DNA of 39,467 nt from JACPFV01 sp052386975 (GCA_052386975.1 JBQTJQ010000120.1:1-39467), one strand, 5' to 3'; shown: positions 30,440-38,219, counted from the first letter of the stretch. Translations and numbers: made by a program. Notes: generated by a model from the sequence alone, not told the origin.

Positions 30440-31339
30440 TCAGGCGTACTTGTCTGCCGTGTCGCCGGACAGGCGCATCGAATAGTCCACGGCCTGCACG
30501 TGCTTGGTGATGCCGCCGATCGAGATGCGGTCGACGCCGGTGTCGGCGATGTCGCGCACGTTGTTCAACGTCACGCCGCCGGAGGCCTCGAGCACGGTGC
30601 GGACCTTGTTGAGCCGGCGGTACTCGCGCGCCATCGACACGGCCTTGCTCAGCAGGTGGGTGGGGAAGTCGTCGAGCAGCAGCAGGTCGACGTTGGCCTC
30701 GAGGCCGGCCTGGACCTCGTTGAGCTCCTCGGCCTCCATCATCAGCGGCACGCCGGCGTTCAGCGCGCGGGCGCGCTCGATCGCGGCGCGGGCGCCGCCG
30801 GCCGCGGCGATGTGGTTCTCCTTGATCAGGATCGCGTCGTACAGGCCGAAGCGGTGGTTGGCGCCGCCGCCGCAGGCCACCGCGTACTTCTGCGCGGTGC
30901 GCAGGCCGGGCAGGGTCTTGCGCGTGTCGACGATCTGCACCGGCGTGCCGCGCACGCGCTCGACGAAGCGCCGCGTCGCGGTGGCGGTGCCGGACAGCAT
31001 CTGCAGGAAGTTCAGCGCGGTGCGCTCGCCGGTCAGCAGCGCGCGCGCCGGGCCGGAGACCACGGCGACGCGCTGGTCGACGCGCGTGGTGCTGGTTTCC
31101 TTGACCTCCCAGTTCACCTGCACGCGCGGGTCGACGCGCTCACAGGTGCGCTGGAACCACGGCTGGCCGCAGATCACCGCGGCCTCGCGCGCGAACACCT
31201 CGGCGCGGGCATGGGCGTGCGCGTCCACCAGCCGGGCGGTGACGTCGCCGCTACCAACGTCCTCGGCCAGCGCGCGCTCGACGCAGGCGTCGAGGTCGGC
31301 GGGCAGCTTGGGCAGCGTGGTCAGCGTGGTGGTCGCCAT
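30440..31339 (-). CDS. nadC: nicotinate-nucleotide diphosphorylase (carboxylating), quinolinate phosphoribosyltransferase
   Basis: Converts quinolinate and PRPP to nicotinate mononucleotide in de novo NAD synthesis. The 299-residue product shows ALAEDVGSGDVTARLV, GERTALNFLQMLSGTATATR, QIVDTRKTLPGLRTAQKYAV (substrate-binding Arg/Lys), CGGGANHRFGLYDAILIKEN and VLEASGGVTLNNVRDIADTG, VDRISIGGITK. All are family signatures. It follows argF in the same direction with a 22-base gap. nadA and nadB are not in the window. Confidence 0.96.
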   Translation of the reverse strand: MATTTLTTLPKLPADLDACVERALAEDVGSGDVTARLVDAHAHARAEVFAREAAVICGQPWFQRTCERVDPRVQVNWEVKETSTTRVDQRVAVVSGPARALLTGERTALNFLQMLSGTATATRRFVERVRGTPVQIVDTRKTLPGLRTAQKYAVACGGGANHRFGLYDAILIKENHIAAAGGARAAIERARALNAGVPLMMEAEELNEVQAGLEANVDLLLLDDFPTHLLSKAVSMAREYRRLNKVRTVLEASGGVTLNNVRDIADTGVDRISIGGITKHVQAVDYSMRLSGDTADKYA

Positions 31340-31361
31340 GCGCCCATCTTAGAGTGCCCTG

Positions 31362-32300
31362 CTAGTGGTGAGTGCGACGCCGGGCACGCGCGCGCGCGGT
31401 GGCGCGGCGCGGCGACAGCAGGAACTCGAGCAGCGCCTTCTGCGCGTGCAGCCGGTTCTCGGCCTCGTGCCACACGGCGCTCTGCGGCCCGTCGATGACC
31501 TCGGCCGCGACTTCCTCGCCGCGGTGCGCCGGCAGGCAGTGCATGAACAGCGCGTCCTTCTTCGCCCGCCGCATCAGCGCGGCATCCACCTGGAAGCCGG
31601 CGAAGGCCTGCAGGCGCGCGGCGTTGTCCTGCTCCTGGCCCATGCTGGTCCAGACGTCGGTGACAACCAGATGCGCGCCGTCGGCGGCCTCGGCCGGCTC
31701 GCGCACCAGGCGGATGCGGTCGCCGGCGGCCGACAGCAGCCCGGTGGCGGGCTCGTAGCCGGACGGGCAGGCGATGACCAGCCGGAACTCGAACAGGCGC
31801 GCGGCCTCGATGAAGGAGTTGCAGACGTTGTTGCCGTCACCGACCCAGGCCACGGTGCGGCCGCGGATGTCGCCGCGCAGCTCCAGATAGGTCAGCAGGT
31901 CGGCCAGCAGCTGGCAGGGATGGTGCAGCTCGGACAGGCCGTTGATCACCGGCACGCGCGAGTGGCGCGCGATCTGCTCCTGGTCGGCCTGCGAATCGTT
32001 GCGCACCATGATGCCGTCGCACATGGACGCCAGCACGCGCGCGGTGTCGGCCAGCGGCTCGCCGCGGCCGAGCTGGATGTCGCGCGGCGACAGGAACAGC
32101 GCGTGCCCGCCGAGCTGGTCCATCGCCACCTCGAACGACACCCGCGTGCGCGTCGAGCTCTTGGCGAACAGCATCGCCAGCGTGCGGCCGGCCAGCGGGC
32201 GCGCCGCCAGCGGCCGGCGCTTCATCTGCTGCGCGCGCAGCAGCAGCCCGCGCAGCTCGGTGGCGGTGAAGTCGGAGAGCTTGAGGAAGTGGCGGATCAG
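31362..32300 (-). CDS. argF: ornithine carbamoyltransferase, apparent CTG start
   Basis: Makes citrulline from ornithine and carbamoyl phosphate in arginine synthesis. The 312-residue product has the carbamoyl-phosphate loop SSTRTR (FAKSSTRTRVSFEVA), SELHHPCQLLADLLTYLE (HPCQ), DVWTSMGQEQD (ornithine-binding SMG loop) and FMHCLPAHRGEEVA (HCLP). Homology begins RHFLKLSDFTATEL, but no ATG, GTG or TTG lies in frame near it. The nearest ATG downstream (MKRRPL) would delete the conserved first helix. The codon at 32298-32300 is CTG and overlaps the TGA of the upstream membrane-protein gene (CTGA), just like the ATGA/GTGA overlaps elsewhere here, so CTG is the likely start. ATC is the other option. 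Confidence 0.9.
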   Translation of the reverse strand: MIRHFLKLSDFTATELRGLLLRAQQMKRRPLAARPLAGRTLAMLFAKSSTRTRVSFEVAMDQLGGHALFLSPRDIQLGRGEPLADTARVLASMCDGIMVRNDSQADQEQIARHSRVPVINGLSELHHPCQLLADLLTYLELRGDIRGRTVAWVGDGNNVCNSFIEAARLFEFRLVIACPSGYEPATGLLSAAGDRIRLVREPAEAADGAHLVVTDVWTSMGQEQDNAARLQAFAGFQVDAALMRRAKKDALFMHCLPAHRGEEVAAEVIDGPQSAVWHEAENRLHAQKALLEFLLSPRRATARARARRRTHH

Positions 32301-32899
32301 AACGGCAAGCCGTGCGCCGACGCGGCCATGAACAGGATCATCGGGATCGACAGCGCGGTGTTGGTGCGCGAGGCGAGGAACGCCACGCGCCGCGCCCGGG
32401 CCTTCTGCTCGTCGGTGGCCGGCACCAGGCCGAGGATCTTCTGCTGGTTGGGCCAGATCAGCACCCAGACGTTGAAGATCATGATGGTGCCGAGCCAGGC
32501 GCCGATGCCGATGGCGTTGCCGTTCGGCGGGACCGTGCCGGCGAAGCCGAGGCTGAACGCGCCGAGCAGCCAGCTGCGCTCGAACAGGATCCAGGCGCCC
32601 GAGAGCCAGGTGACCACGGCGGCCCAGCGGAACCACAGCAGCGCGCGCGGCGCGATGTACTTGGTCACGCCGGCGCCGCCTGGCCCGCCCTTGTCGGCGG
32701 CGGCCTCGGCCAGGCCGGGCGCCTGTACGAAGTTGAAGTAGTAGAGCAGGCCGATCCAGGCGATGCCGGTGGCGATGTGCAGCCAGCGCAGCACCAGGTC
32801 CAGGTTGAAGGGCTGCTCGCCGCCGACGACCAGCACCAGCGCGATCGACAGCACCAGGCCGGTGACGAGGGTTCCCGAGATCTTGTCCAGAGGATTCAT
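32297..32899 (-). CDS. PuuD-like membrane protein (urate hydroxylase N-terminal-type domain), without cytochrome domain
   Basis: A 200-residue integral membrane protein with about five hydrophobic segments: LVTGLVLSIALVLVVGG, LVLRWLHIATGIAWIGLLYY, WAAVVTWLSGAWILFE, IGAWLGTIMIFNVWVLIWPN and a C-terminal SIPMILFMAAS. WLHIATGIAWIGLLYYFNFV and WVLIWPNQQKILGLV are characteristic of the urate oxidase N-terminal (PuuD/COG3748) family. PuuD itself carries a C-terminal cytochrome c domain, which is absent here. A urate role is not established; a heme or electron-transfer role is a guess from the family. GGAG precedes the ATG. The stop overlaps the argF start codon. Confidence 0.75.
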   Translation of the reverse strand: MNPLDKISGTLVTGLVLSIALVLVVGGEQPFNLDLVLRWLHIATGIAWIGLLYYFNFVQAPGLAEAAADKGGPGGAGVTKYIAPRALLWFRWAAVVTWLSGAWILFERSWLLGAFSLGFAGTVPPNGNAIGIGAWLGTIMIFNVWVLIWPNQQKILGLVPATDEQKARARRVAFLASRTNTALSIPMILFMAASAHGLPF

Positions 32900-32953
32900 C
32901 GCTGACTCCAGCGGTCGAGGTGCGGTGCAGCATACGGCATGCGTCGCGGGCTG

Positions 32954-32982
32954 TTCAACGCACAACGGCCAGCGCGTATACT
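32954..32982 (+). promoter_or_regulatory. probable sigma-70 promoter of grxD
   Basis: TTCAAC (32954-32959), a 17-base spacer and TATACT (32977-32982). The predicted transcript start leaves a leader of about 30 bases with GGAGG before the GTG start. The spacing and -10 box are good; the -35 is moderate. Confidence 0.5.
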
Positions 32983-33020
32983 CGCGCCCCGCATCGATTC
33001 GCCGGCCCGCCGGAGGCTCA

Positions 33021-33344
33021 GTGGACCCGCTGGAACGCATCAAGAAACAGGTCACCGACAACCCCGTCATTCTCTACATGAAGGGGACGCCGGACTTCCC
33101 GCAGTGCGGGTTTTCGGCGCGCGCGGTGCAGGCCCTGAAGGAGTGCGGCGTGGAGTTCGCCTTCGTCAACATCTTCGAGGACCAGGAGGTCTACAAGACC
33201 CTGCCGAAGTTCGCCAACTGGCCGACGTTCCCGCAGCTGTACGTGAAGGGCGAGCTGGTCGGCGGCTGCGACATCACGCTGGACCTCCACCAGTCCGGCG
33301 AGCTGAAGAAGATGCTGAAGGAAGCCGTTTCCGGGAAAGCCTAA
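33021..33344 (+). CDS. grxD: monothiol glutaredoxin, Grx4 type
   Basis: Monothiol glutaredoxin that binds and transfers [2Fe-2S] clusters. The 107-residue product has the CGFS active site at 29-32 (TPDFPQCGFSARAVQAL), the glutathione-binding WPTFPQLYVKGELVGGCDI, and a helical C-terminus. E. coli GrxD is 115 residues. Start is GTG 33021 with GGAGG four bases upstream; the sequence before it lacks glutaredoxin similarity. A good promoter (TTCAAC, 17 bases, TATACT) lies 38 bases upstream of the start. A palindromic repeat that also looks like a terminator follows the stop. Confidence 0.95.
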   Translation: MDPLERIKKQVTDNPVILYMKGTPDFPQCGFSARAVQALKECGVEFAFVNIFEDQEVYKTLPKFANWPTFPQLYVKGELVGGCDITLDLHQSGELKKMLKEAVSGKA

Positions 33345-33397
33345 AAAAATGGGGACAGAACTATTTTCGACGGAAAATAGTTCTGTCCCCTTTTTTT
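33345..33397. terminator. family A hairpin, bidirectional terminator between grxD and the DJ-1 gene
   Basis: ATGGGGACAGAACTATTTTC pairs with GAAAATAGTTCTGTCCCC around a four-base loop, flanked by seven A on the left and seven T on the right. Both genes end within two bases of it. The stem matches the repeat at 25884. Confidence 0.9.
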
Positions 33398-33398
33398 C

Positions 33399-33959
33399 TC
33401 AGGCCGTCGCGTCCTCGAGCGGCACGATCATCGACTCGGCGATCTTGCGCGACTTCTCTTCGCCCATGGTCAGCTCGACCAGCTTCAGCGCGAAGGCCAG
33501 CGCGGTGCCCGGGCCCTGGCTGGTGATCAGGTGGCCGTCCACGACCACCGGCGCGTCGATCCAGCGCGGCAGCTGGTCCTTGAACGCGGGGAAGCAGGTC
33601 GCGCGCTTGCCCTCGAGCAGGTCGTGCGGGGCCAGCACCATGGCCGGCGCGGCGCAGATCGCGGCGTACCAGCGGCGGTTGGCGCGGTTCTGCTTGATCA
33701 TCTCGACCAGTGCCTTGTTCTTGGCCAGCGCGGCGGCGCCCTGGCTGCCGCCGGGAACGGCGATCAGGTCGAAGGTCTGTTTCTTGACGTCGTTGAACGC
33801 CTCGTCGGCGGTCAGCTTGCAGCCCTTGGCCATCGTGACGGTCAGGTCGTGTTCGATGCTCGCGACCGTGACCTCGAACTGCGCGCGGCGCAGCACGTCG
33901 ATAATGGTGACGGTTTCGATGTCTTCGACGCCGTTGGCGACGGGGACCAGGGCACGCAT
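33399..33959 (-). CDS. DJ-1/PfpI-family protein, YajL-like
   Basis: A 186-residue DJ-1-fold protein of the YajL/ThiJ type, linked to protection against oxidative and carbonyl stress (chaperone or deglycase activity is debated). The reactive Cys102 is in YAAICAAPAMVLAP and the conserved Glu12 in NGVEDIETVTIIDVL. AVPGGSQGAAAL and LITSQGPGTALAFALKLVEL are also typical. It is convergent with grxD and divergent from icd. It could be named yajL, but related paralogues exist, so no symbol is given. Confidence 0.93.
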   Translation of the reverse strand: MRALVPVANGVEDIETVTIIDVLRRAQFEVTVASIEHDLTVTMAKGCKLTADEAFNDVKKQTFDLIAVPGGSQGAAALAKNKALVEMIKQNRANRRWYAAICAAPAMVLAPHDLLEGKRATCFPAFKDQLPRWIDAPVVVDGHLITSQGPGTALAFALKLVELTMGEEKSRKIAESMIVPLEDATA

Positions 33960-34063
33960 GGCACGGACCGGGAGTGTACGAGGGGCGCTAGCTTAACCCA
34001 GCGCTAGGATAGAATGCTGTTTTTCCGGCGAACCTCATAGAAAAATCAAGGAGTTATCCGCCC

Positions 34064-35827
34064 ATGGCCGCCTATCGCCACATCAAGATTCCCGCCACTG
34101 GCGAGAAAATCACCGTCAAGAACGGCAAGTTGCACGTGCCCGACCAGCCGATCGTCGGCTACGTCGAGGGCGACGGCATCGGCCCGGACATCACCAAGGC
34201 CTGCCTGCGCATCTGGGATGCGGCGGTCAAGAAGGCCTACAACGGCAAGCGCAAGATCCACTGGTGCGAAACCTACCTCGGCGAGAAGGCCGCGGGCCTG
34301 TATGACGGCAACTACTGCCCGGACGAGACGCTCAAGGTCCTGCAGGACCTGGTGGTGTCGATCAAGGGCCCGCTGACCACGCCGGTCGGTGGCGGTTTCC
34401 GCTCGCTCAACGTCGCGCTGCGCCAGGACCTCGACCTGTACGCCTGCGTGCGCCCGGTCAAGCACTACGCCGGCGTGCCGAGCCCGCTGAAGCACCCGGG
34501 CAAGGTCGACGTGGTGATCTTCCGTGAAAATACGGAGGACGTGTACGCCGGCATCGAGTACAAGTCCGGCACGCCCGAGAACGCCAAGGTCGCCGACTTC
34601 CTCAGGAAGGAGATGAAGGCCAAGTTCTTCGAGGGCAGCGGCATCGGCATCAAACCGATCAGCGCCTTCGGCAGCAAGCGCCTGGTGCGCAAGGCCATCC
34701 AGTACGCCATCGACAACGGCCGCGAGTCGGTGACGCTGGTGCACAAGGGCAACATCATGAAGTTCACCGAAGGCGCCTTCCGTGCCTGGGGCTACGAAGT
34801 GGCCCGCGAGGAATTCGCCAACGTCACCATCACCGAAGAACAGCTCTACGCCGAGTACAAGGGCAAGCAGCCCGAGGGCAAGATCGTCATCAAGGACCGC
34901 ATCGCCGACATCATGTTCCAGATGATGCTGCTGCGGCCCGAGGAGTTCGACGTGCTGGCCACGCCGAACCTCAACGGCGACTACCTGTCGGACGCGGTCG
35001 CGGCGGAAGTCGGCGGCATGGGCATCGCGCCCGGCGCCAACATCGCCGACAACGTGGCGGTGTTCGAGGCCACCCACGGCACCGCGCCGAAGTATGCCAA
35101 TCAAAACAAAGTCAACCCCGGCTCGCTGCTGTTCAGCGGCGTGATGATGCTCGAGTACATGGGCTGGAAGGAGGCCGCCGACCTGATCTCGCTGGCCTAT
35201 CCGGAAGTGGTGTCGGACGGCATCGTGACCTACGACTTCGCGCGCCAGATCGACGGCGCCAAGGAGGTCGGCACCTCGCAGTTCGCCGACGCGCTGATCG
35301 AGCGCTTCGAAGGCGGGCTCGACCTCGAGGCCAAGCGCAAGGCCCAGCAGGAGCAGCTCACCAAGGAGCGCAAGCAGCGCGAGATCCGCCGCCTGCTCGA
35401 GCCGATGGAGGAGATGGTCAACACCGGCCGCGCGCCGCAGAGCGTCGGCGACCTGATGACGCGCAGCCTGATCACCGTCGGCGGCGACGACTCGGTCGAG
35501 AGCGCGATGCACGAGATGACCAGCAACAACGTCAGCTGCATCGTGGTCGAGCCGAACAAGAAGGGCGAGTGGGGGATCATGACGCGGCGCGACATCGTCA
35601 CCAAGATCGTGCACGCCAACCGCAGCACCGCGTCGTCGAAGGTCAACGACATCGCCAGCCGGCCGCTGTTCTCGGTGCCGGCGGAGACCACGATCCGCGA
35701 GGCGGCGAAGCTGCTGGCCGAGAAGAACTTCTCGCGCCTGGCCATCGCCCAGGGCGACAAGATCATCGGCATCGTGACCGAGACCGACATCTTCAACTCC
35801 GTCGAGCGGTTCGGCTGGGTGGAGTAA
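34064..35827 (+). CDS. icd: NADP-dependent isocitrate dehydrogenase with C-terminal CBS-domain pair
   Basis: Oxidises isocitrate to 2-oxoglutarate in the TCA cycle. Residues 1 to about 415 align along their length with E. coli Icd (416): YVEGDGIGPDITKA, GPLTTPVGGGFRSLNVALRQ (Ser114 matches the phosphorylated Ser113), IFRENTEDVYAGIEY, LVHKGNIMKFTEGAF and NLNGDYLSDAVAAEVGG. HGTAPKYANQNKVNPGS and VTYDFARQIDGAK carry the NADP-specific Lys-Tyr and Tyr/Arg. A charged helix (about 425-455) then leads into two CBS motifs (about 460-520, SVGDLMTRSLITVGGDDSVE; and 525-585, ASRPLFSVPAETTIREAAKL, ending GIVTETDIFNSVERF). The frame is continuous. CBS pairs usually bind adenine nucleotides, so allosteric control is likely but unproven. 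AAGGAG precedes the ATG. Confidence 0.95.
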   Translation: MAAYRHIKIPATGEKITVKNGKLHVPDQPIVGYVEGDGIGPDITKACLRIWDAAVKKAYNGKRKIHWCETYLGEKAAGLYDGNYCPDETLKVLQDLVVSIKGPLTTPVGGGFRSLNVALRQDLDLYACVRPVKHYAGVPSPLKHPGKVDVVIFRENTEDVYAGIEYKSGTPENAKVADFLRKEMKAKFFEGSGIGIKPISAFGSKRLVRKAIQYAIDNGRESVTLVHKGNIMKFTEGAFRAWGYEVAREEFANVTITEEQLYAEYKGKQPEGKIVIKDRIADIMFQMMLLRPEEFDVLATPNLNGDYLSDAVAAEVGGMGIAPGANIADNVAVFEATHGTAPKYANQNKVNPGSLLFSGVMMLEYMGWKEAADLISLAYPEVVSDGIVTYDFARQIDGAKEVGTSQFADALIERFEGGLDLEAKRKAQQEQLTKERKQREIRRLLEPMEEMVNTGRAPQSVGDLMTRSLITVGGDDSVESAMHEMTSNNVSCIVVEPNKKGEWGIMTRRDIVTKIVHANRSTASSKVNDIASRPLFSVPAETTIREAAKLLAEKNFSRLAIAQGDKIIGIVTETDIFNSVERFGWVE

Positions 35828-35831
35828 GGAA

Positions 35832-35856
35832 GGGGACGGACCTGAGGTCCGTCCCC
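35832..35856. repeat. family A perfect hairpin, icd/GGDEF gap
   Basis: Twelve-base arms GGGGACGGACCT and AGGTCCGTCCCC around a single G. It starts four bases after the icd stop and ends eight bases before the response-regulator ATG. There is no T-run, so it is not a classic terminator. Confidence 0.9.
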
Positions 35857-35864
35857 GTACGCCC

Positions 35865-36809
35865 ATGCGCATCCTGATCGCCGATGACTCGCGCACCCTG
35901 CGCACGGCGCTGGGCGACCAGCTGCGCGCGATGGGGCACGAGGTCACCGAGGCCCACGAGGGCCAGCAGGCGATCGACCTGTACCGTACGCACGACCCCG
36001 ACCTGCTGGTGCTCGACGTGGACATGCCGGTGATGAACGGCTACGAAGCGGCACGCCAGATCCGCGCGCTGTCCGGCGACCACGAGTGGGTGCCGATCAT
36101 CTTCCTGAGCAGCAACATCGGCGACAAGGACATCGCCTCGGGCATCGAGGCCGGAGGCGACGACTACCTGGCCAAGCCGGTGAGCCCGATCGTGCTGCGC
36201 GCCAAGATCAACGCCATGCAGCGCATCACCGACATGCGCCAGCGCCTGGTGGACCTCAAGGAGCAGCTCGAGAAGCACAACGCATCCTTGCTGGAGGAGT
36301 CGAGCCAGGATTCACTGACCGGCATCCCGAATCGCCGCACCTTCGACGCGGCGTTCGAGCAGGAGTGGAACCACCACACGCGCACCGGCAAGCCGCTGGC
36401 GCTGCTGCTGGCCGACGTGGATTACTTCAAGCGCTACAACGACACCTACGGCCACCAGAAGGGCGACCAGGCGCTGAAGGTGGTGGCCGAGGCGCTGCGC
36501 GGCGCCGCGCGCCGCAAGGTGGACGTGGTGGCGCGCTACGGCGGCGAAGAGTTCGCGGTGCTGCTGCCCGACACCACGCCGGTCAGCGCGCTGCTGGTCG
36601 CGGGCCGGGTGCTGGAGTCGCTGCGCTCGCAGCGGCTGACGCACGAGGCCTCGCCGAGCGGCCACGTCACCATGAGCATCGGCGCGTGCGCGGTGGCGCC
36701 GAACGCCGGCCTGAACGCCGCCGACCTGGTCAAGACCGCCGATCGCGCGCTATACGACGCGAAGTCCAAGGGCCGCAATCAGGCCGTGCTGCTGGCGATG
36801 CCGCACTGA
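35865..36809 (+). CDS. response regulator with GGDEF domain (diguanylate cyclase)
   Basis: A 314-residue PleD/WspR-like cyclic-di-GMP synthase. The receiver domain (1-120) has the acidic pair Asp7-Asp8, phospho-acceptor Asp51 (LLVLDVDMPVMNGYE) and Lys104 (YLAKPV). A coiled-coil stalk (about 120-147, RQRLVDLKEQLEKHNASL) joins it to the GGDEF domain, which starts SLTGIPNRRTF. The active site GGEEF is at 226-230. An inhibitory-site RxxD (RKVD, 217-220) lies five residues upstream, so product feedback is expected. The cognate sensor kinase is not in the window. There is no clear ribosome-binding site; a perfect 12-bp hairpin ends eight bases before the ATG. Confidence 0.94.
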   Translation: MRILIADDSRTLRTALGDQLRAMGHEVTEAHEGQQAIDLYRTHDPDLLVLDVDMPVMNGYEAARQIRALSGDHEWVPIIFLSSNIGDKDIASGIEAGGDDYLAKPVSPIVLRAKINAMQRITDMRQRLVDLKEQLEKHNASLLEESSQDSLTGIPNRRTFDAAFEQEWNHHTRTGKPLALLLADVDYFKRYNDTYGHQKGDQALKVVAEALRGAARRKVDVVARYGGEEFAVLLPDTTPVSALLVAGRVLESLRSQRLTHEASPSGHVTMSIGACAVAPNAGLNAADLVKTADRALYDAKSKGRNQAVLLAMPH

Positions 36810-36814
36810 CAACT

Positions 36815-36872
36815 GTCATGCCAGCGAAAGCTGTCATCCAGAAGAACTGGACCCCAGCTTTCGCTGGGTGAC
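36815..36872. repeat. family C inverted repeat between convergent GGDEF and DUF1329 genes
   Basis: GTCATGCCAGCGAAAGCTG at the left pairs with CAGCTTTCGCTGGGTGAC at the right around a short centre. It matches the half-element in tilS (12097). It fills the 66-base convergent gap and may act as a transcript-end stem. Confidence 0.85.
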
Positions 36873-36875
36873 GTC

Positions 36876-38219
36876 TTATTTCGTCGTGCGCTTCTGCACC
36901 GCCGAGGCCTCGAAGTAACCGTCGTCGAAATCCACCGTGAAGTCGTTCGGCTTGTCCTCGTTGGCCGCCGCGGTGATGAAATAGCGCCCCGAGTTGAAGT
37001 GGTAGATCAGCTCCGGCACCGTGCCGCCCGTGAGGACGTTCGGCGCAATCACGTAGTGGCCTTCCTGGAACTGGTAGAGCTGGTCGCGCGAGTCGTAGCA
37101 GTCCACCGCGACGATGTTCCAGCCGTCCTCGTCGACGTAGAACACGCGCTTCTTGAAGGTGTGGTTGGTGCCGGGCTTGAGCGTGGCCTCGACCACCCAC
37201 ACGCGGTGCTTCTCGTAGCGCGCGAAGTCCTGGTTCAGGTGCTTGCCCCGCGCGAGGTCCTTGAACTTGACCTTGTTCCCGGCCAGCGCGTTGCCGTGGT
37301 AGCCGGTGAAGATCTCCTTCTTGCCGACCAGCTTCCAGTTGTAGCGATCGAGCACGCCGTTGAACAGGTCCACCTGGTCGTAGAACTGGTGGCCGTCGGT
37401 GCCCTCGTAGGGGTTGTCGCAGCACACCGTCGGCGCGCGGCGGATGCGGCGCAGGCCCGGCGAGTACAGCCACGCCGCGCGGCCCTCGTTGCCGGTGCCG
37501 CCCTTCTCGTGCACCAGGATGAAGGTGCCGGCCATGCGCGGCGGCGCGATGGTCTGCGACAGGTACTTGATGAACATGTTGTCGCTCGCCGTCAGCGGCC
37601 GCGGGTCCTTGATGCTGGCGTAGTAGAAGCGCACGTCCTCCACGATCTTGGTCAGCTGGAAGTCGCCGTTGGGCTGCACGATCAGCTGGTTGTTGTAGCG
37701 GCGCACGTTCTCGCCGCGCCACTTGAGCTTGTGGTTCCAGATCACCTCGGCGCCGGACTTGGGGAGCGGGAAGGGGAAGCCGAGCCGGGCGCCCTCGACC
37801 ACGTCGGTGCCGGTGAGCGTGGCGTTGAGCGCGTTGTCCCTGGTCGCGGCCTGCACTTCCGCCGGCCAGGCCACGTCGCGCACGCTCGGGTACACGTTCA
37901 TCTTGTAACTGTCGTACATGCCGAGCAGTTTCTTGTGGCCCTCGGTCAGGAATTTCTCGTGCTGGGCCAGGTTGGCCCTGGTGATGGTGAACAGCGGCTT
38001 CTGCGCGTCGAGCGTCGCGTCCGACGGATATTCGCCCTTGAGCGCGCCGCCCTGCGCGACCGGCGACCAGGCCGGAATGCTGCCGTCGGCGTTGGCGCCC
38101 TTTTCGGCGCCGACCGGCGTGAGCTCCGTGCCGAGCCTGGCGGCTTCCTCGGGAGTCACCTTGGCCCAGGTTGGAGCGGAAGCGAGCGCCAGCACCAGCA
38201 GCGCGATGCGCATCGTCAC
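36876..38219 (-). CDS. DUF1329-family exported protein
   Basis: A 447-residue protein with a Sec signal peptide (MTMRIALLVLALASAPTWA, cleaved near residue 19). Features typical of DUF1329 are VTPEEAARLGTELTPVGAEK, GSIPAWSPVAQGGALKGEYP, PFTLPKSG-like FPFPLPKSGAEVIWNHKLKW, YSPGLRRIRRAPTVCCDNPY and RVWVVEATLKPGTNHTFKKR. DUF1329 proteins are thought to have a LolA-like fold and often pair with DUF1302 proteins; no DUF1302 gene is seen here. Function not established. Start is GTG 38219, with GGGAGA about six bases upstream; ATG 38213 is an alternative. It converges on the GGDEF gene across a family C repeat and diverges from sat. Confidence 0.88.
   Translation of the reverse strand: MTMRIALLVLALASAPTWAKVTPEEAARLGTELTPVGAEKGANADGSIPAWSPVAQGGALKGEYPSDATLDAQKPLFTITRANLAQHEKFLTEGHKKLLGMYDSYKMNVYPSVRDVAWPAEVQAATRDNALNATLTGTDVVEGARLGFPFPLPKSGAEVIWNHKLKWRGENVRRYNNQLIVQPNGDFQLTKIVEDVRFYYASIKDPRPLTASDNMFIKYLSQTIAPPRMAGTFILVHEKGGTGNEGRAAWLYSPGLRRIRRAPTVCCDNPYEGTDGHQFYDQVDLFNGVLDRYNWKLVGKKEIFTGYHGNALAGNKVKFKDLARGKHLNQDFARYEKHRVWVVEATLKPGTNHTFKKRVFYVDEDGWNIVAVDCYDSRDQLYQFQEGHYVIAPNVLTGGTVPELIYHFNSGRYFITAAANEDKPNDFTVDFDDGYFEASAVQKRTTK

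Noticed and set aside
33985..34006. Direct repeat GCGCTA-N10-GCGCTA upstream of icd as an operator
   Set aside because: Six-base direct repeats are expected by chance in such GC-rich DNA, and no -35/-10 pair aligns convincingly with it.
34046..36025. 659-codon minus-strand frame across icd-CBS
   Set aside because: Antisense to an unmistakable gene, with no motif of its own.
6820..36872. The set of short palindromes as a CRISPR array
   Set aside because: The elements are dispersed singly over 30 kb, differ in sequence and lack regular spacers; no cas gene is present.
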